Assembly (NCBI GenBank): GCA_949126835.1
Contig: OX421499.1
Span: 2,685,553 to 2,749,552, forward strand
Direction of reading: 5' to 3'
Source of the DNA: Anisus vortex
Taxonomy: Eukaryota; Mollusca; Gastropoda; Planorbidae
DNA length: 64,000 bases
The first letter of the stretch is position 1, and each line of letters opens with the position of its first letter. Made by a program: the position numbers and the translations under genes. Below the pieces are notes generated by a model that saw only the letters and a list, made by a program, of their open reading frames with translations, was not told the DNA's origin and did no database searches. Below are positions 44,330 to 55,273 of the stretch, in pieces.

Positions 44330-44599
44330 GGGGCACGGTAGCCGAGCGGCAGCGCGTTCGACTGGCGATCCGAGGGTCCTGGGTTCAAATCCTGGTGAAG
44401 CCGGGATTTTTTCCCAGGACTTGAGGGTGTCCCTGAGTCTACCCAGCTCTGATGGGTACCTGACATTAGTTGGGGTAAAGTAAAGGCGGCTGGGCATTGT
44501 GCTGGCCCCACATCCCCTAGTATGCCGTGGCCACAGAAACTGGTGAACGCTGCTTCACCGGCCCTATGATCACTTTGGTCCGAAGGGTACTTTACTTAC
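44330..44599 (+). mobile_element. Full-length tRNA-headed SINE (family A), 15-bp target duplication
   Basis: Head GGGGCACGGTAGCCGAGCGG with A box TAGCCGAGCGG (44339-44349) and B box GGTTCAAATCC (44382-44392). The body contains GGTGTCCCTGAGTCTACCCA and the tail GGTCCGAAGGGTACTTTACT. The 15-bp direct repeat TTACACCTAAAGCTA flanks it (44314-44328, 44600-44614). Youngest-looking copy in the window. It lies in or just after the IPO4 3' UTR. Confidence 0.92.
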
Positions 44600-45654
44600 T
44601 TACACCTAAAGCTACAATTTTTATACATGTTAGGGGAAAATTGTATAATTTAAAAAAAAGACGACGTGGCTGTGTTAGGGTTTTTCCCCCCTCAACCTTT
44701 TTTTTCTCATTCTTGGCCCTAAAATGTTGCCCGTGTAGTTTAGTTTCTGATGCTGTTGAAAGTTTTTTGGACGGTGAGATCTGGATGGAGCAAAAGAATT
44801 ATTTTCTAATGATGTGTGCAATCTCGTAGCAGTCAATTTTTGCTTATTTATACAACAAATGTGTAAATGGATAATGAGTTGTTTTTTGTTGTTTTTTATA
44901 CCAGTGTATAGTTACTTTTAGTTAGGCTTTTACTGTTGTGTCCTTAAATATGAAATGGTATTCCTGCAGTACCATGCCCCCTCTCCGACATGAAGTTTCA
45001 GTTCTCACAGAGTAAAGTATGTTTTTTGTTTTGTTTCGTAAAAAGATATTCTAGATTTTTATTTCTGTCACATTTTTTGTTTCGCGCAGTCCTTGATTTG
45101 TCTCCCCCCTCTGAATGCACTCTTGTTTTTTTAAGGGTGTGTGTGGCTTCTGTTAAAAGGGCGTTGGGCATTGTACTGGCCACACGATTCTCTCTTTACA
45201 CCACTTGTTAAGAAATAAATAACTCTCAGCTTTAGCTACTTGATGGACAGACTTAAGGTTTGTTTCCGTTTATTTTTATTTCATCTCATGTCCTTCCTAA
45301 ATATAAATATATGTATATTCACGAATCCGCAAAGTTTCGCTTCATAAAAAAACTAAGAAAAATTATTCATCGAACTTGTGTGTTTGTTTTGTTTCATTGT
45401 CTTTGTTTTTTAGTACTACCAAATGAACTATAATGTATATTGAAATACTTTTTTTTGAAGTAAGCATGTTTCTTTAACACTAACGATAATGCAGTATATA
45501 AAAAAAAATTCTAACATTAATTGTTACTTTTGACATTATTTTTTGCCCTTTCATGTACTGTATTTATGAAATAAATAACAAGCTTTTTATCTTTAGTCTG
45601 AAGTTGTCATTTTATTAAATTTAAAAAAAAAAGTTTTTGCTTAAAATTAAAACA

Positions 45655-45825
45655 AGGCTCGTCGGCAACCTTTTAATTTTAATAATAGTTTGCCAAAGTA
45701 GGATTCTTAATTCATTCATCGTGCCAACAGCCTGAAAATCATCCTGCTCCAGCATTCAATTTCTTGTCAAGGAGACTTCCAGTTTATGGCGCGTTGGCCG
45801 TATGTTGCCCACTCCTGGCTTTAAG
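45655..45825 (+). mobile_element. Decayed hAT MITE related to 9766-10209
   Basis: GTCGGCAACCTTTTAATTTT, TTCTTAATTCATTC, CATCCTGCTCCAGCATTCAA and ATGTTGCCCACTCCTGGC parallel the 9766 element without the SINE. Confidence 0.55.
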
Positions 45826-46089
45826 TATGAAAGATGTAGTCTGTTAGTCAGTGAATGTGTTGTCATTGTGGCAGTGTGTGTGTGAAGGTTGTACAGTCAT
45901 TGACTTGTGCCACTGATTTGCTTGTATTTGAGAGCATCCGTTTGTCTATGTGGTGTTGCGACCAACGGAGACCCCCCTCACCAGACAAGAGCTCCAGATT
46001 TGTTTGTGAGCTGGGATTATTTCTCCCTTAGAGTAACTTAGAGCCCTGGATATTCACGAGTGCAGTCAAGTTCATGTAGAGATCAATGT

Positions 46090-46300
46090 TAAAGAGGGTT
46101 CCTTGATGCATCTAATCTTAAAACTGGCAGGCTTTTTGGGCAGTTCCCCAGGACATGCTCCACTGTCGCCGTCTTTCTCCCCACAGGTGGTGGAGTCGTG
46201 GTTTGCGTGGAGCCTGGCAAAGCACGCCTCAATGGGTCAATGGCCAGTACTGGGCTGTGCTGTAAGGGATTGTTCTGACCTCCCGCCCCCACCAACTTAT
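46090..46300 (-). pseudogene. LINE C-terminal fragment
   Basis: The minus strand reads RKTATVEHVLGNCPKSL, resembling the zinc-knuckle block (TLEHVLSSCPKAL-like) of another non-LTR lineage. Short and isolated. Confidence 0.5.
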
Positions 46301-46374
46301 TCCACGTAGACCATTATGCTATTTTGTTTTATTCCCTGCTGGGATCCCAAGCTGGCCTAGACCAGAAGACCAAC

Positions 46375-46770
46375 AATCTTTAAAATTAGAACGAATTCAG
46401 AAAAGAGCCGCAAGGTTCATTGCTAGCGAATATTCACAACTGACAAAGAGTACCGGTAACACCGATAGTCAAATTACTAAACCTAGAAACACTAGAGGAC
46501 AGAAGGGCAAAGAGTAAAGTAGTAATAATACATAAGGCATTAAACTTTCTATTGCAACGCTCAGATAAACAGGACAAAAACACGTTCCATATGCTAGAAC
46601 AAATAGATATAAGTACTCTTTCTTCCCGATTGGCATTCGGGCATGGAATGGGTTGCCTGAACAAAGCAGGAAAACCATGCCTTTAGTTGCGATAAAGTAA
46701 ATCGCCTAGTATGCCGTGGCTCACCTGAAACTGCCCTATGATCAACTGGGTCCGATGCATACTTTACTTT
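46375..46770 (+). mobile_element. L2-like LINE 3' fragment joined to SINE A tail
   Basis: 46375-46690 carries AAAAGAGCCGCAAGGTTCAT, CTAAACCTAGAAACACTAGA and GGGCATGGAATGGGTTGCCT. 46690-46770 is the end of a family A SINE (TAGTATGCCGTGGC, TGATCAACTGGGTCCGATGC, ACTTTACTTT). Confidence 0.7.
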
Positions 46771-47252
46771 TTTTTGAATAAACGAGACAAAAGACGCCCA
46801 GCTTGTGGGGTCGTGTGTGGGTGGAACTGTGTGAAAAGGATGGAAGGGGGAGGGGTGCAGTCCTTTTTGAAGGTCTCTTGTACGGTACTGCAGAATAGTT
46901 TATGGTTGTTTGTGTTTACATAATTTACATACCAGGAGCAGACGATGTTGTTTTTTTTTGCAGTACGACCTGTATGACACATGCCTCCTCCCCGTTAATA
47001 TGTAGGTCCCAAAAATTATGACCGGACAATGTCAAGCTGTCTACACTAATGGGGGTGTTGATAGTTTCACAACTTGGCTGTATCCTTCCACCTACCCACG
47101 ATCTAACGCCCTTGTCAGAAAGTGGCAGTGCGGCATTTTGTTTGTGTGTGTGTGTGTAAGGGGGGGGGGGAGGAGAGATTTGTGTGCGTGCACACTAGCC
47201 CATTCATAAACTGACACTAAAAGCTATAAGGAGCACCATTATAATTACAAGG

Positions 47253-47317
47253 CATATGAATGGTACATATGAATGGTACATATGAATGGTACATATGAAT
47301 GGTACATATGAATGGTA
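47253..47317 (+). repeat. 13-bp tandem repeat, 5 units
   Basis: CATATGAATGGTA repeated five times. Confidence 0.95.
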
Positions 47318-47376
47318 CAACAATCCAATGGTATTTGAAGCGTTTCCTTTCTTGAAATATAGTATAGATTCTAGAT

Positions 47377-47958
47377 CATAGGATCTCAACCTTTTTCGGC
47401 TCACCGCCCCCTTTTACAATTTTTATCCTCTCACCGCCCCCCAACTTAGGCCTAATTTTAGCGCCTCCCCCCCCCTTCTGGTCTATAGAGGTCACCTACA
47501 CTTGACCACTCATTAATTTATACAGACTAAATACATTTCAAAGAGTTTTTATGCTCATCTTCTTTAATTAAACATAAATATAATTAATTCTAAAACAAAT
47601 TTATTTGTATTGTTAATTTACAAATATAATAGACGTATTTAATAGCACTATATTATGTAATGTCTGTCATTAGCTTATTAATGTTTAAAATATAAACTCG
47701 TCAAATGGACAAAACAATTAATGCAGGAAATGTTTATTTACAACTGTTTAACGTAAATTATTTTAATCCTCTAATAATAAAATCTTGTCATGAATACCAT
47801 AATGTTAAATGTATATAAAGAAATAATAATAATCAGTAATATTTGTTATATTACAAAACAGAACTTGTTCGGCGTCACTATTGAATCAAATGTGGAAATG
47901 TTTCTTAATTAAAGGGAGATAATTAGCCCGTTTCATTTGAGCTAATATTTCGAATGTT

Positions 47959-48011
<53 letters not shown>

Positions 48012-48404
48012 CCTACATATATAAAAGAATGGCTTACAATTTATAACTTTAAAATGATCAAACTGTAAACATAATTAGAAAATTATATAAATATTATCTG
48101 ACTAAAGAATTTATATGTATATTTTCAAACATTACATTAACTACCCTGTTAGTAATATTAGATATTAATCTATACCGCTTAACGATAATAAGATTGACAC
48201 GTGTAACCATTAAAAGCATTGAAATAAAAGAAATAAATGACTTAGGCCTACATTTACAACTTTAAAATGATCAAACTGTACAAAATATTTGAAAATTATA
48301 AAAATATCATATGACTAAAGAATTTATTTTGTATTTGTCAGCGCCCCCCCCCCCCCCCCACCTAAAGCTTCGGCGGGCGATAACGCCACCGTTGAGAACC
48401 TATG
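47377..48404 (+). mobile_element. hAT MITE, 1028 bp, sister of 31957-33035
   Basis: Ends CATAGGATCTCAACC and GAGAACCTATG; flanks TTCTAGAT (47369-47376) and GTCTAGAT (48405-48412) differ at one base. Contains an expanded (TA)n tract at about 47962-48008. Confidence 0.85.
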
Positions 48405-48599
48405 GTCTAGATTCTATATGTATAAAGTAAAGATTCCTTATCTTAACACGTTGGCCGCACCTACTATGTAATTAATGGGCCAGCACAACGCACATCTAGC
48501 ATTGACTTATTTTTCCAACTTTTTTTCATCAGATCTGGGTAGACAGGGTCTTGGTGTGTGCCCCCCTCCCCCCCCTCCTCTCCTTCTTGACCCATTCCT

Positions 48600-49100
48600 A
48601 CAACCTTACGCCCAGGACTAAAAAGCCAGAAGGCGCGTCCGGTTGTTAATGGGCCTCAAAACTGGCGAAGTGCGTAAACCACCGATTCGCTCCCACTAAG
48701 AATGCACCGATGGGCTAACGCGCGGGAAACGTATCTCAGTTGCGGACCCGAGGTTCATCATTGCACGGGCGACGGCCCGCCGAGAGGGAGGAAGGGATAG
48801 ACGCAACAATACCCGTCTCGCCAAGCCCGGGGCCTGGATGACCAGGCCTATATAGTCTGGTATTTGTACTGCCGGGCGACAGAGCAGGTATACGAGCAAT
48901 GCCCCCCCCCCCCTCTCGACAATGATACAAAGGGAGTTCCACAAAGGAAGGGAGAGGGGGAGTGTAGTTGTAGTTCATGTGCCTGAATTCACACCTAGTA
49001 TTCCTCGGGCATGGTCCTGGTCCCACCTATTTACTCATTACGCCCTGGACTAAACAGACAGAATAAGTCTCGTCTGGTTTATTAAGAGACATATTATAGA
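48600..49100 (+). repeat. GC-rich dispersed repeat, copy 3
   Basis: Contains GGCCTCAAAACTGGCGAAGT, GAGGAAGGGATAGACGCAAC and GTCTCGTCTGGTTTATTAAG, the longest of the three copies. Confidence 0.55.
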
Positions 49101-49581
49101 ATCGGTATTGAACTGGCACAATGAGGTCACAGGTAGAAGCCGCAAAAAGATATAGTAATTACGAGAACCTCTCGCGATAGATTATTTCAATCACGTGACG
49201 CATTATCTCCATTAGGTGTTGTTTACATCAGCTAAAACAGTTTCCCACGCGAAGGGGAGACAAGTACAATAAACATTATATTTACAATAGCCATTCCATA
49301 ACTCTTTTATTGTTGTTGGGATACCTCTGACCTATATATCCTAAATGTACCAGTATGAACTGTAATCAACCAACATAGTTTACTTGTTAAGTTGCAAGAC
49401 AACAAATAAGCTTAGGCTTATTAATTAAGCATTTAGCACTGACATTTTGTGTACTAACTAGTAGTTTTGCCCGTCAAAATGACGGAGAAACGAATGACTA
49501 CAATATGTTTTGTTACAACTCACGGTAATTACATATATTGATAATTATAACTAACAAGTATTTTTGTCTAATGCATAAATA

Positions 49582-49632
49582 AGGTCGGGTGGGCATTGGG
49601 CGACCACACAAGCCTCTAGCATGCCGTAACCA
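49582..49632 (+). mobile_element. Family A SINE fragment
   Basis: GGTCGGGTGGGCATTGGGCG and CTCTAGCATGCCGTAACC, an inner segment only. Confidence 0.5.
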
Positions 49633-49697
49633 AGGGAAAGAAAACGAAAGACTCCATATTTACTGTCACCAGAAGATGAAACAAAACGGTTATTAAA

Positions 49698-49786
49698 CCC
49701 AGCGGGCACACCACGTTATATCGACGTGGAAAAAACATGGAAACCACGATTTTCCCCCGTCGATACGACGTGGTGTGCCCGCTGGG
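49698..49786 (+). mobile_element. Short foldback MITE, 89 bp
   Basis: CCCAGCGGGCACACCACGT at the left and ACGTGGTGTGCCCGCTGGG at the right, a near-perfect inverted pair. Second copy at 61090-61198. Confidence 0.8.
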
Positions 49787-49915
49787 AAAGGTACTTCTGC
49801 AAGGTTTGTAAGCAAACATAACCGGATTGATATCAAAACATTACTATTTAACTTGAACTATACTGACATTGACAACCTCATTGGGGATTTTACCCATATT
49901 TAGTCACTCTTACCA

Positions 49916-50059
49916 TAGTGCATTGTATTCAACCTTCACAGTCCATTGCTATAGTGCATTGTATACAACCTTCACAGTCCATTGCTATAGTGCATTGTAT
50001 TCAACCTTCACAGTCCATTGCTATAGTGCATTGTATACAACCTTCACAGTCCATTGCTA
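49916..50059 (+). repeat. 36-bp tandem repeat, 4 units
   Basis: TAGTGCATTGTATTCAACC plus TTCACAGTCCATTGCTA, with TATTC and TATAC alternating between units. The alternation suggests a 72-bp higher-order step. Confidence 0.95.
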
Positions 50060-50869
50060 CACGATGCCACCAGGGTCCCCGGGTTACAAAACAAAATAAA
50101 TAATAATAATAACGTCAGTACAAAAGATTCAGAAACGGTCACATTATTGTGCGCCGTGGTCTATTGGCATAGCACTGGATTTTCGTTTATCTGGAAGGCG
50201 GAATGCGGGTTAAAATCCAGACAATGGCATGTATTTATACTTTTTCTCGTGTCTACACAATGTGTCTTTCATTCCACCCAGCTTAGGTGAGTAGGCTACC
50301 TATAGCCTGACACCGTAAAAGTGAATTCGATGCGACATTGTACTGGCAAAACAATCATCTTGGATGCATATACTATACCAGAATGTAAAGGCCTTAGAAT
50401 TTATATAAAGTAAAGAAAAAAAAACAGATAAAAAGAATTGCCTACAAGACTACGCTTATTTATGTGTGGGCTGCTTTGAAGAATTGTTTCAATAGGCCTA
50501 TATAATATTGAACAATATATAGTCAATAAATAAATTGAACAATAGGGCCTATATAGTCTACTAATTTATAGGCCTATAGGGATACGCGGCTACTTTATCT
50601 TTATTAGGCCTAGGCCTATAGGCATATTATTTTTTATGTCTTAGGCTATGTAGGCTATGGCTTCAGTTATACACTTAATCAATTTCGATTTATTCTCATT
50701 GTGAGATTATGGGATAGGCTATATTTACGGTGGGTTGCAGGGTCTCACTAAATCTGACTCCGGTCCTGTTTGTAGGCCTATGACATGCCTAAGACCTAAG
50801 AGTATTTCCAGATTATCATATAATACTAATATATGTATATAAGTCGAGCGTCTGAAATATATATATATA

Positions 50870-51064
50870 CAGTGTCGTTGCTAGGGATTTGGGGGCCAGG
50901 GGGGGGGGGGCTTGGCCTCTTTAGGGGCCCCTGCATTTTGACATTCAACATTATGACATAAGAAAAAGAACAAAAATACACTCCTTTGGGGGCTCCCCTC
51001 AAGTAGGGGCCCGGGGGGACTTTCGAATTTAACCCCCCCTCCCCCTCCCCTAGCTACGCCACTG
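50870..51064 (+). mobile_element. hAT MITE, 195 bp
   Basis: Starts CAGTGTCGTTGCTAGGG, ends CCCTAGCTACGCCACTG. Flanked by TATATATA on both sides, which is uninformative in this AT tract. Nearly identical to 60282-60470. Confidence 0.8.
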
Positions 51065-51617
51065 TATATATATATATATATATATAAGGTATGCATTCGA
51101 TTACACATGCGTCAAGTGCAGTGGCGTAGCCAAAGGTAGGTCTTATTTTATTTTAAAATGTAGGCTAATCTTGAAATAATATACGCCTGCATAATACTTA
51201 GGGGACGTCCATTAATTACGTCAACAATTTTTAGGCCATTTTTACCTCCCCCTTGTCAACAACTGTCAAACTTTCAGAGACCCCCCCCCCCCCCTATATA
51301 ATTACGTCAACAATTGGTTACCCCCCCCCCCTCAAAACAAGTAACACAATTTTAGACGCTTGCTTTTATGTTTCAAATAGATATTAAATGGAAAGGTCTA
51401 TATAAGATTTACTATAATTAATTGTGATATATTTTAAAACTTGTTAAAAAGATTTCTAATTGAATATAATTCGCATATGTTTACAATTGTTCTATTCATA
51501 TACATATTTAACCATGTCTAATTCTACGTTTCACTTAAATAGCTCTGGTACAATGTTAATTGTCAAATAGTTTAGGGGGAAATTGTGCACCAGTTGTGAA
51601 TTAGCCTTCTATTTATA

Positions 51618-52330
51618 TAGGGATGTTAACCGAAAACCGGAATACGGGATTCCGGTTTTGAAACCGAAAACCGGTTTTGATTTTCCAAGGTAGGCCTAAT
51701 CATTATTTCAAGTAGCACATCCTTTTCTTTGGGTTTTGATGGAAATATTTTAAATAAATAATGTTCGAATCACACAAAAGAATTCTTGAAATGCCTTGCT
51801 AACACTATTTAGTCTTTGATATTGTGTATCTTTTTTTCCAAATACCAACTATGGCTTGAGATAAAAACATCAAACCAAATGTTAAGTTGCAGTTATAAGT
51901 TCTGCGTAGGGGCCTACATAAGCATCCTGAATTAACATAGTCATCATCTTCATATGCTTTTTAATATCACGGTCAACGATAAACGCAAAATTGATTATTC
52001 CTTTTGAAAGCTATTATCGGTTTTAATCAATTAGCCTAGATTTCTTTTTAGTTCTAAAGAATTTTATGGTAAAGCGTACAAAATCATATTGTATTCAAAG
52101 AAATCAACCTCTTGAATGCCCTTCAAACACTAATTAAATTTGCACTATTTTTCAAATATAGGACCTACCTACAAAACTACGCACATTTGTCTTTTCCGGC
52201 CTGTAACTTGTGACATTGCGCGGGAAGGGGGGGGGGGGGGGAAGGGGGGAGAGAAACCTAAATCCGGTTTTTAACCGGCTTTATAGAATAGAAAACCAGT
52301 TTTTCTTCAAAACCGATTTTAACATACCTA
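51618..52330 (+). mobile_element. hAT-like element inside the 2.67-kb element
   Basis: TAGGGATGTTAACCG at the left and AATCGGTTTT-type inverse ending AACATACCTA at the right, with ACCGGTTTT words at both inner edges. No convincing target duplication. Confidence 0.45.
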
Positions 52331-52992
52331 GTTTTAACCATATGTTCACTCTTCCTTCTTAGATTATTGTCCACACACACACACACATATATAGGCTACA
52401 CACGGTAGTTGCCTTCCCTGTCCCCCTACCTTGCACTATTTGCCACCCACTCCTTACAATACTGGCCACGCCACTGATACTAATACATTTTTATCTCATT
52501 TTATTTTTCCAGAAAATTATAAATGAAATCATACAGATTACTAAATATAAATTGACGTTATTTTAATATTTCATCTATTATAACGTAGTGAGCAAAATAT
52601 ATTCGTTTAATTATATTTCAGAATTAGGGATATTATGTTAAAAGGAAATAAGGTAGGCTAAGTATATCGTACTTCATGGGGTGGACCAAGAATTATTTTT
52701 CTGAAGGAAATATTTTTAAAATAACCATGTTGGATTCACAAAATTCACTTCATTCTATGCTTTACAAACATTAGTTATAGTCTCGGCGAGTGCCTATTAG
52801 TTTTTAGTTCTATTGTCAATCCCAGCTATCGCTTACATGGCTTATAAAACGAACGCCTGACTCTGGCGCCTAGCCTAATTTAGATGTACTGAGCGGCAAA
52901 AAAAAAAAACTGGGTTTCTGAACGTTCTCTGCAGACAGTTTGTTGGTGTGTTTGTGTTCCTTTGTTATTCCAGCCACCATTTCTCGCTAGAC

Positions 52993-53497
52993 TAGGGTTG
53001 CCAGACGTCCGGCATAAGGAGGGCATGTCCTCCTATTTAGACTCTTGTCCTCCGTCCGGCAGGCAAAGCACAATGGACATTACCTTTAAAATGTCCAGCT
53101 TTTGTAATATTTTATGTTTTGTAGGCATAAGGACAAATACATTTTAAAATTAGTATGAACATGTTAATAACATGTTAATTAAGAATATAATTAATAAACA
53201 GGTGATCATCTGTACAAGAAAAGAATTATCCCGTTTTTTTTTAGAAGACTTGTGCATGAGCTTTAAAGCTGCCAAACCAAATGCACGCTGCCTTTCAGCC
53301 ACATTGAATTTATATGTTATTTTGAACAAAACTGTTTCTTGCTCAGTTTACCAATACACATTTAAACTTAGTGGCAGCTCTTGTAATAAAATTATACTGA
53401 TTGCGGGCTAAATGCGAAACTATGCAATTGAAACCCAATGTCCTCCTTTTTGTCTCTGGGTGTCCTCCTTTTGACACCCATGTGTCTGGCTACCCTA
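52993..53497 (+). mobile_element. hAT MITE, 505 bp, perfect 8-bp duplication
   Basis: Starts TAGGGTTGCCAGACG, ends TGTCTGGCTACCCTA, flanked by CGCTAGAC at 52985-52992 and 53498-53505. Inner edges carry ATGTCCTCCT words on both sides. Confidence 0.88.
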
Positions 53498-54070
53498 CGC
53501 TAGACAGCGAAGGTGATGTTTTCTACAATTGGTCGGTCACTTTGCCTAGCTAACAATTGCATTAGTTTTCACCCATACATAGATCTACAAACTAGCAAGA
53601 TGGACACAAAAAGGACATATCAAATGTAGTTTCCATAATTGATATATTTGTATTAACGTTAAACTATGTTGTTAATGTTATCTATGAATGTTAACAGGAC
53701 GAATGTAGAATTTAGTTCTAAATTTGTATCATTATTTACTTCATAAAAAGTAACATTGTTGACGTCAACTTTTCTTGACCTCCCCCCCTCCCCCATGTCA
53801 ACAATTGTCAAACTTTTTCAGACCCCCCCTCCCCCCTCTTTTGTTGACGTAATTAATGGACGTCCCTTTAGACTATAATGTTATTTGACAGGACATGCAA
53901 TCATTTGTTTAGGCTGGTTCAGAAAATGAGAGTGTAAAACTTAGAGTTATACTAAAAGGCCTTTATAATCAAATTATTTTAAATTGTAGGCCTATCACTG
54001 ATTGTGCACGTGCCCCCCCCCCCCCCTTCCCACACAAACCAAACCGTGCATTTTTTACTTCATACAATCC

Positions 54071-54084
54071 TGGCTACGCCACTG
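54071..54084 (+). mobile_element. Orphan hAT terminus
   Basis: TGGCTACGCCACTG is the inverse of CAGTGGCGTAGCCA at 51119-51132, but the flanks do not match. It is either a composite or two unrelated halves. Confidence 0.35.
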
Positions 54085-55099
54085 ATTTGGTGTATTTAGA
54101 GTTTAGACTAGGCCTATTTGTGGGGGTGTGTAATACATTAAATTGTTTTTAGACTAAAAAAAAAAGTAAATAAATAAAACAGATATAGCTTTGAAGCGCT
54201 AACGCATGTTTGGCAAGGGATTACTGCACTTACAACAAATAAAAACAATATTGATTGAATGCAGGTGTTTGGACCATCAGCTAGGCAAGCACACAGTGGG
54301 CAAGCAGCAGAGTTTTTCTATCAATTTTATACAAACAACATCAAATTGTAGCCTATGTCTGATTGTACCAATAACAAGCTTACGGTTATTTGTAAAAAAA
54401 AATAACAAAAACATCAACAAAAAAGTAATTAACAAAACAACAAAAATTCGACAATTTATAATTTAGGCCTAGATTATTATATATATAATTTATTGATTAA
54501 TTGTGTAGGCCTAGACTATTTCTTAAATTAAGAATTAATTAAGGCTGAAATATTGAAGGCTTTATTTTTACTTGAGATATAAAGAAAGACAGATGTTAAT
54601 TTGATCGAGACCAATAGGTCTTTAATAAAGCTATTATAAGGATTTGACAGCTTTAATACGATCCTGATCTGTAACAGGCTGGTAACACATTTACCACATT
54701 GCAAGTATGTTTCATCATACAGCTTGTATGCACTGAGCTATATATTACTATGGACTACGTTGGATTTATAGAGCTCATCGCTGTTTTTATTTATGGTGAC
54801 CTATTTATAACAAATAAACAAAAAGTAAAAGTACAATTTATTATAGTGTCATTGTTTGTTTTTATTTCATTGTCATTTTAACTTCATAAGCTTTCGGTGT
54901 GCCTTCATATTTCAGTTTTCTCAGTGTGCAACAGGACGTTTGTTTTATTTTAGATTCCCAGTTATTTTTAGCCTGCACACACACACACGAAAACAAGAGC
55001 GGAGCACGCGGCCCTGGCCCTACAGCATACAGATTAAGCACACGAGAACAGGTCGCCTGTCTTGTGTCGGGGGACATTTTATTCATTTTCTAGACAGAA

Positions 55100-55273
55100 A
55101 TGGGGAAAGAAGAAGATATTGACAGCCTTTCCGGCACCGACAGTAAAGGGGAAGGAAAAGTTGGGCTTAAGCGAAAGATTACCTTATGGAATGGTGTTGC
55201 AATTATTATCGGATGTATTATCGGCTCTGGAATATTTGTTTCGCCAAAAGGAGTTCTTCAGGAGTCAGGATCT
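55100..55273 (+). CDS. SLC7 exon 1 (N-terminus and TM1)
   Basis: [12 protein letters not shown] opens a charged cytosolic segment, followed by [10 protein letters not shown] and TM1. Ends CAG GAG TCA GGA TCT before GTAAGT. Sequence upstream to about 54950 is probably 5' UTR; an in-frame ATG further upstream was not found in the same open frame. Confidence 0.93.

Larger units (their letters stand above)
51202..53866 (+). mobile_element. 2.67-kb terminal-inverted-repeat element, composite
   Basis: Left end GGGACGTCCATTAATTACGT and right end ACGTAATTAATGGACGTCCC are perfect inverts over about 25 bp with C-rich inner edges. Flanks CTTAG and TTTAG suggest a 4-5 bp duplication. Two other elements (51618-52330, 52993-53497) lie inside. 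No transposase recognised. Superfamily unknown. Confidence 0.65.
44141..55099. other. IPO4 3' region and SLC7 upstream region
   Basis: No coding exon recognised. IPO4 3' UTR length is unknown; AATAAA at about 45214 and 45569 are possible signals. The rest is SINEs, LINE debris, MITEs and simple repeats, itemised separately. Stretches 44620-45650 and 54090-54890 show only AT-rich sequence. Confidence 0.6.

Noticed and set aside
44330..44400. tRNA gene
   Set aside because: The A and B boxes are those of a SINE head. The anticodon arm is not clover-leaf compatible, and the sequence continues into the repeated SINE body.
51119..54084. One 2.97-kb hAT element between CAGTGGCGTAGCCA and TGGCTACGCCACTG
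   Set aside because: The 8-bp flanks GTCAAGTG and ATTTGGTG do not match, and another possible right end (GGCCACGCCACTG) lies near 52470.
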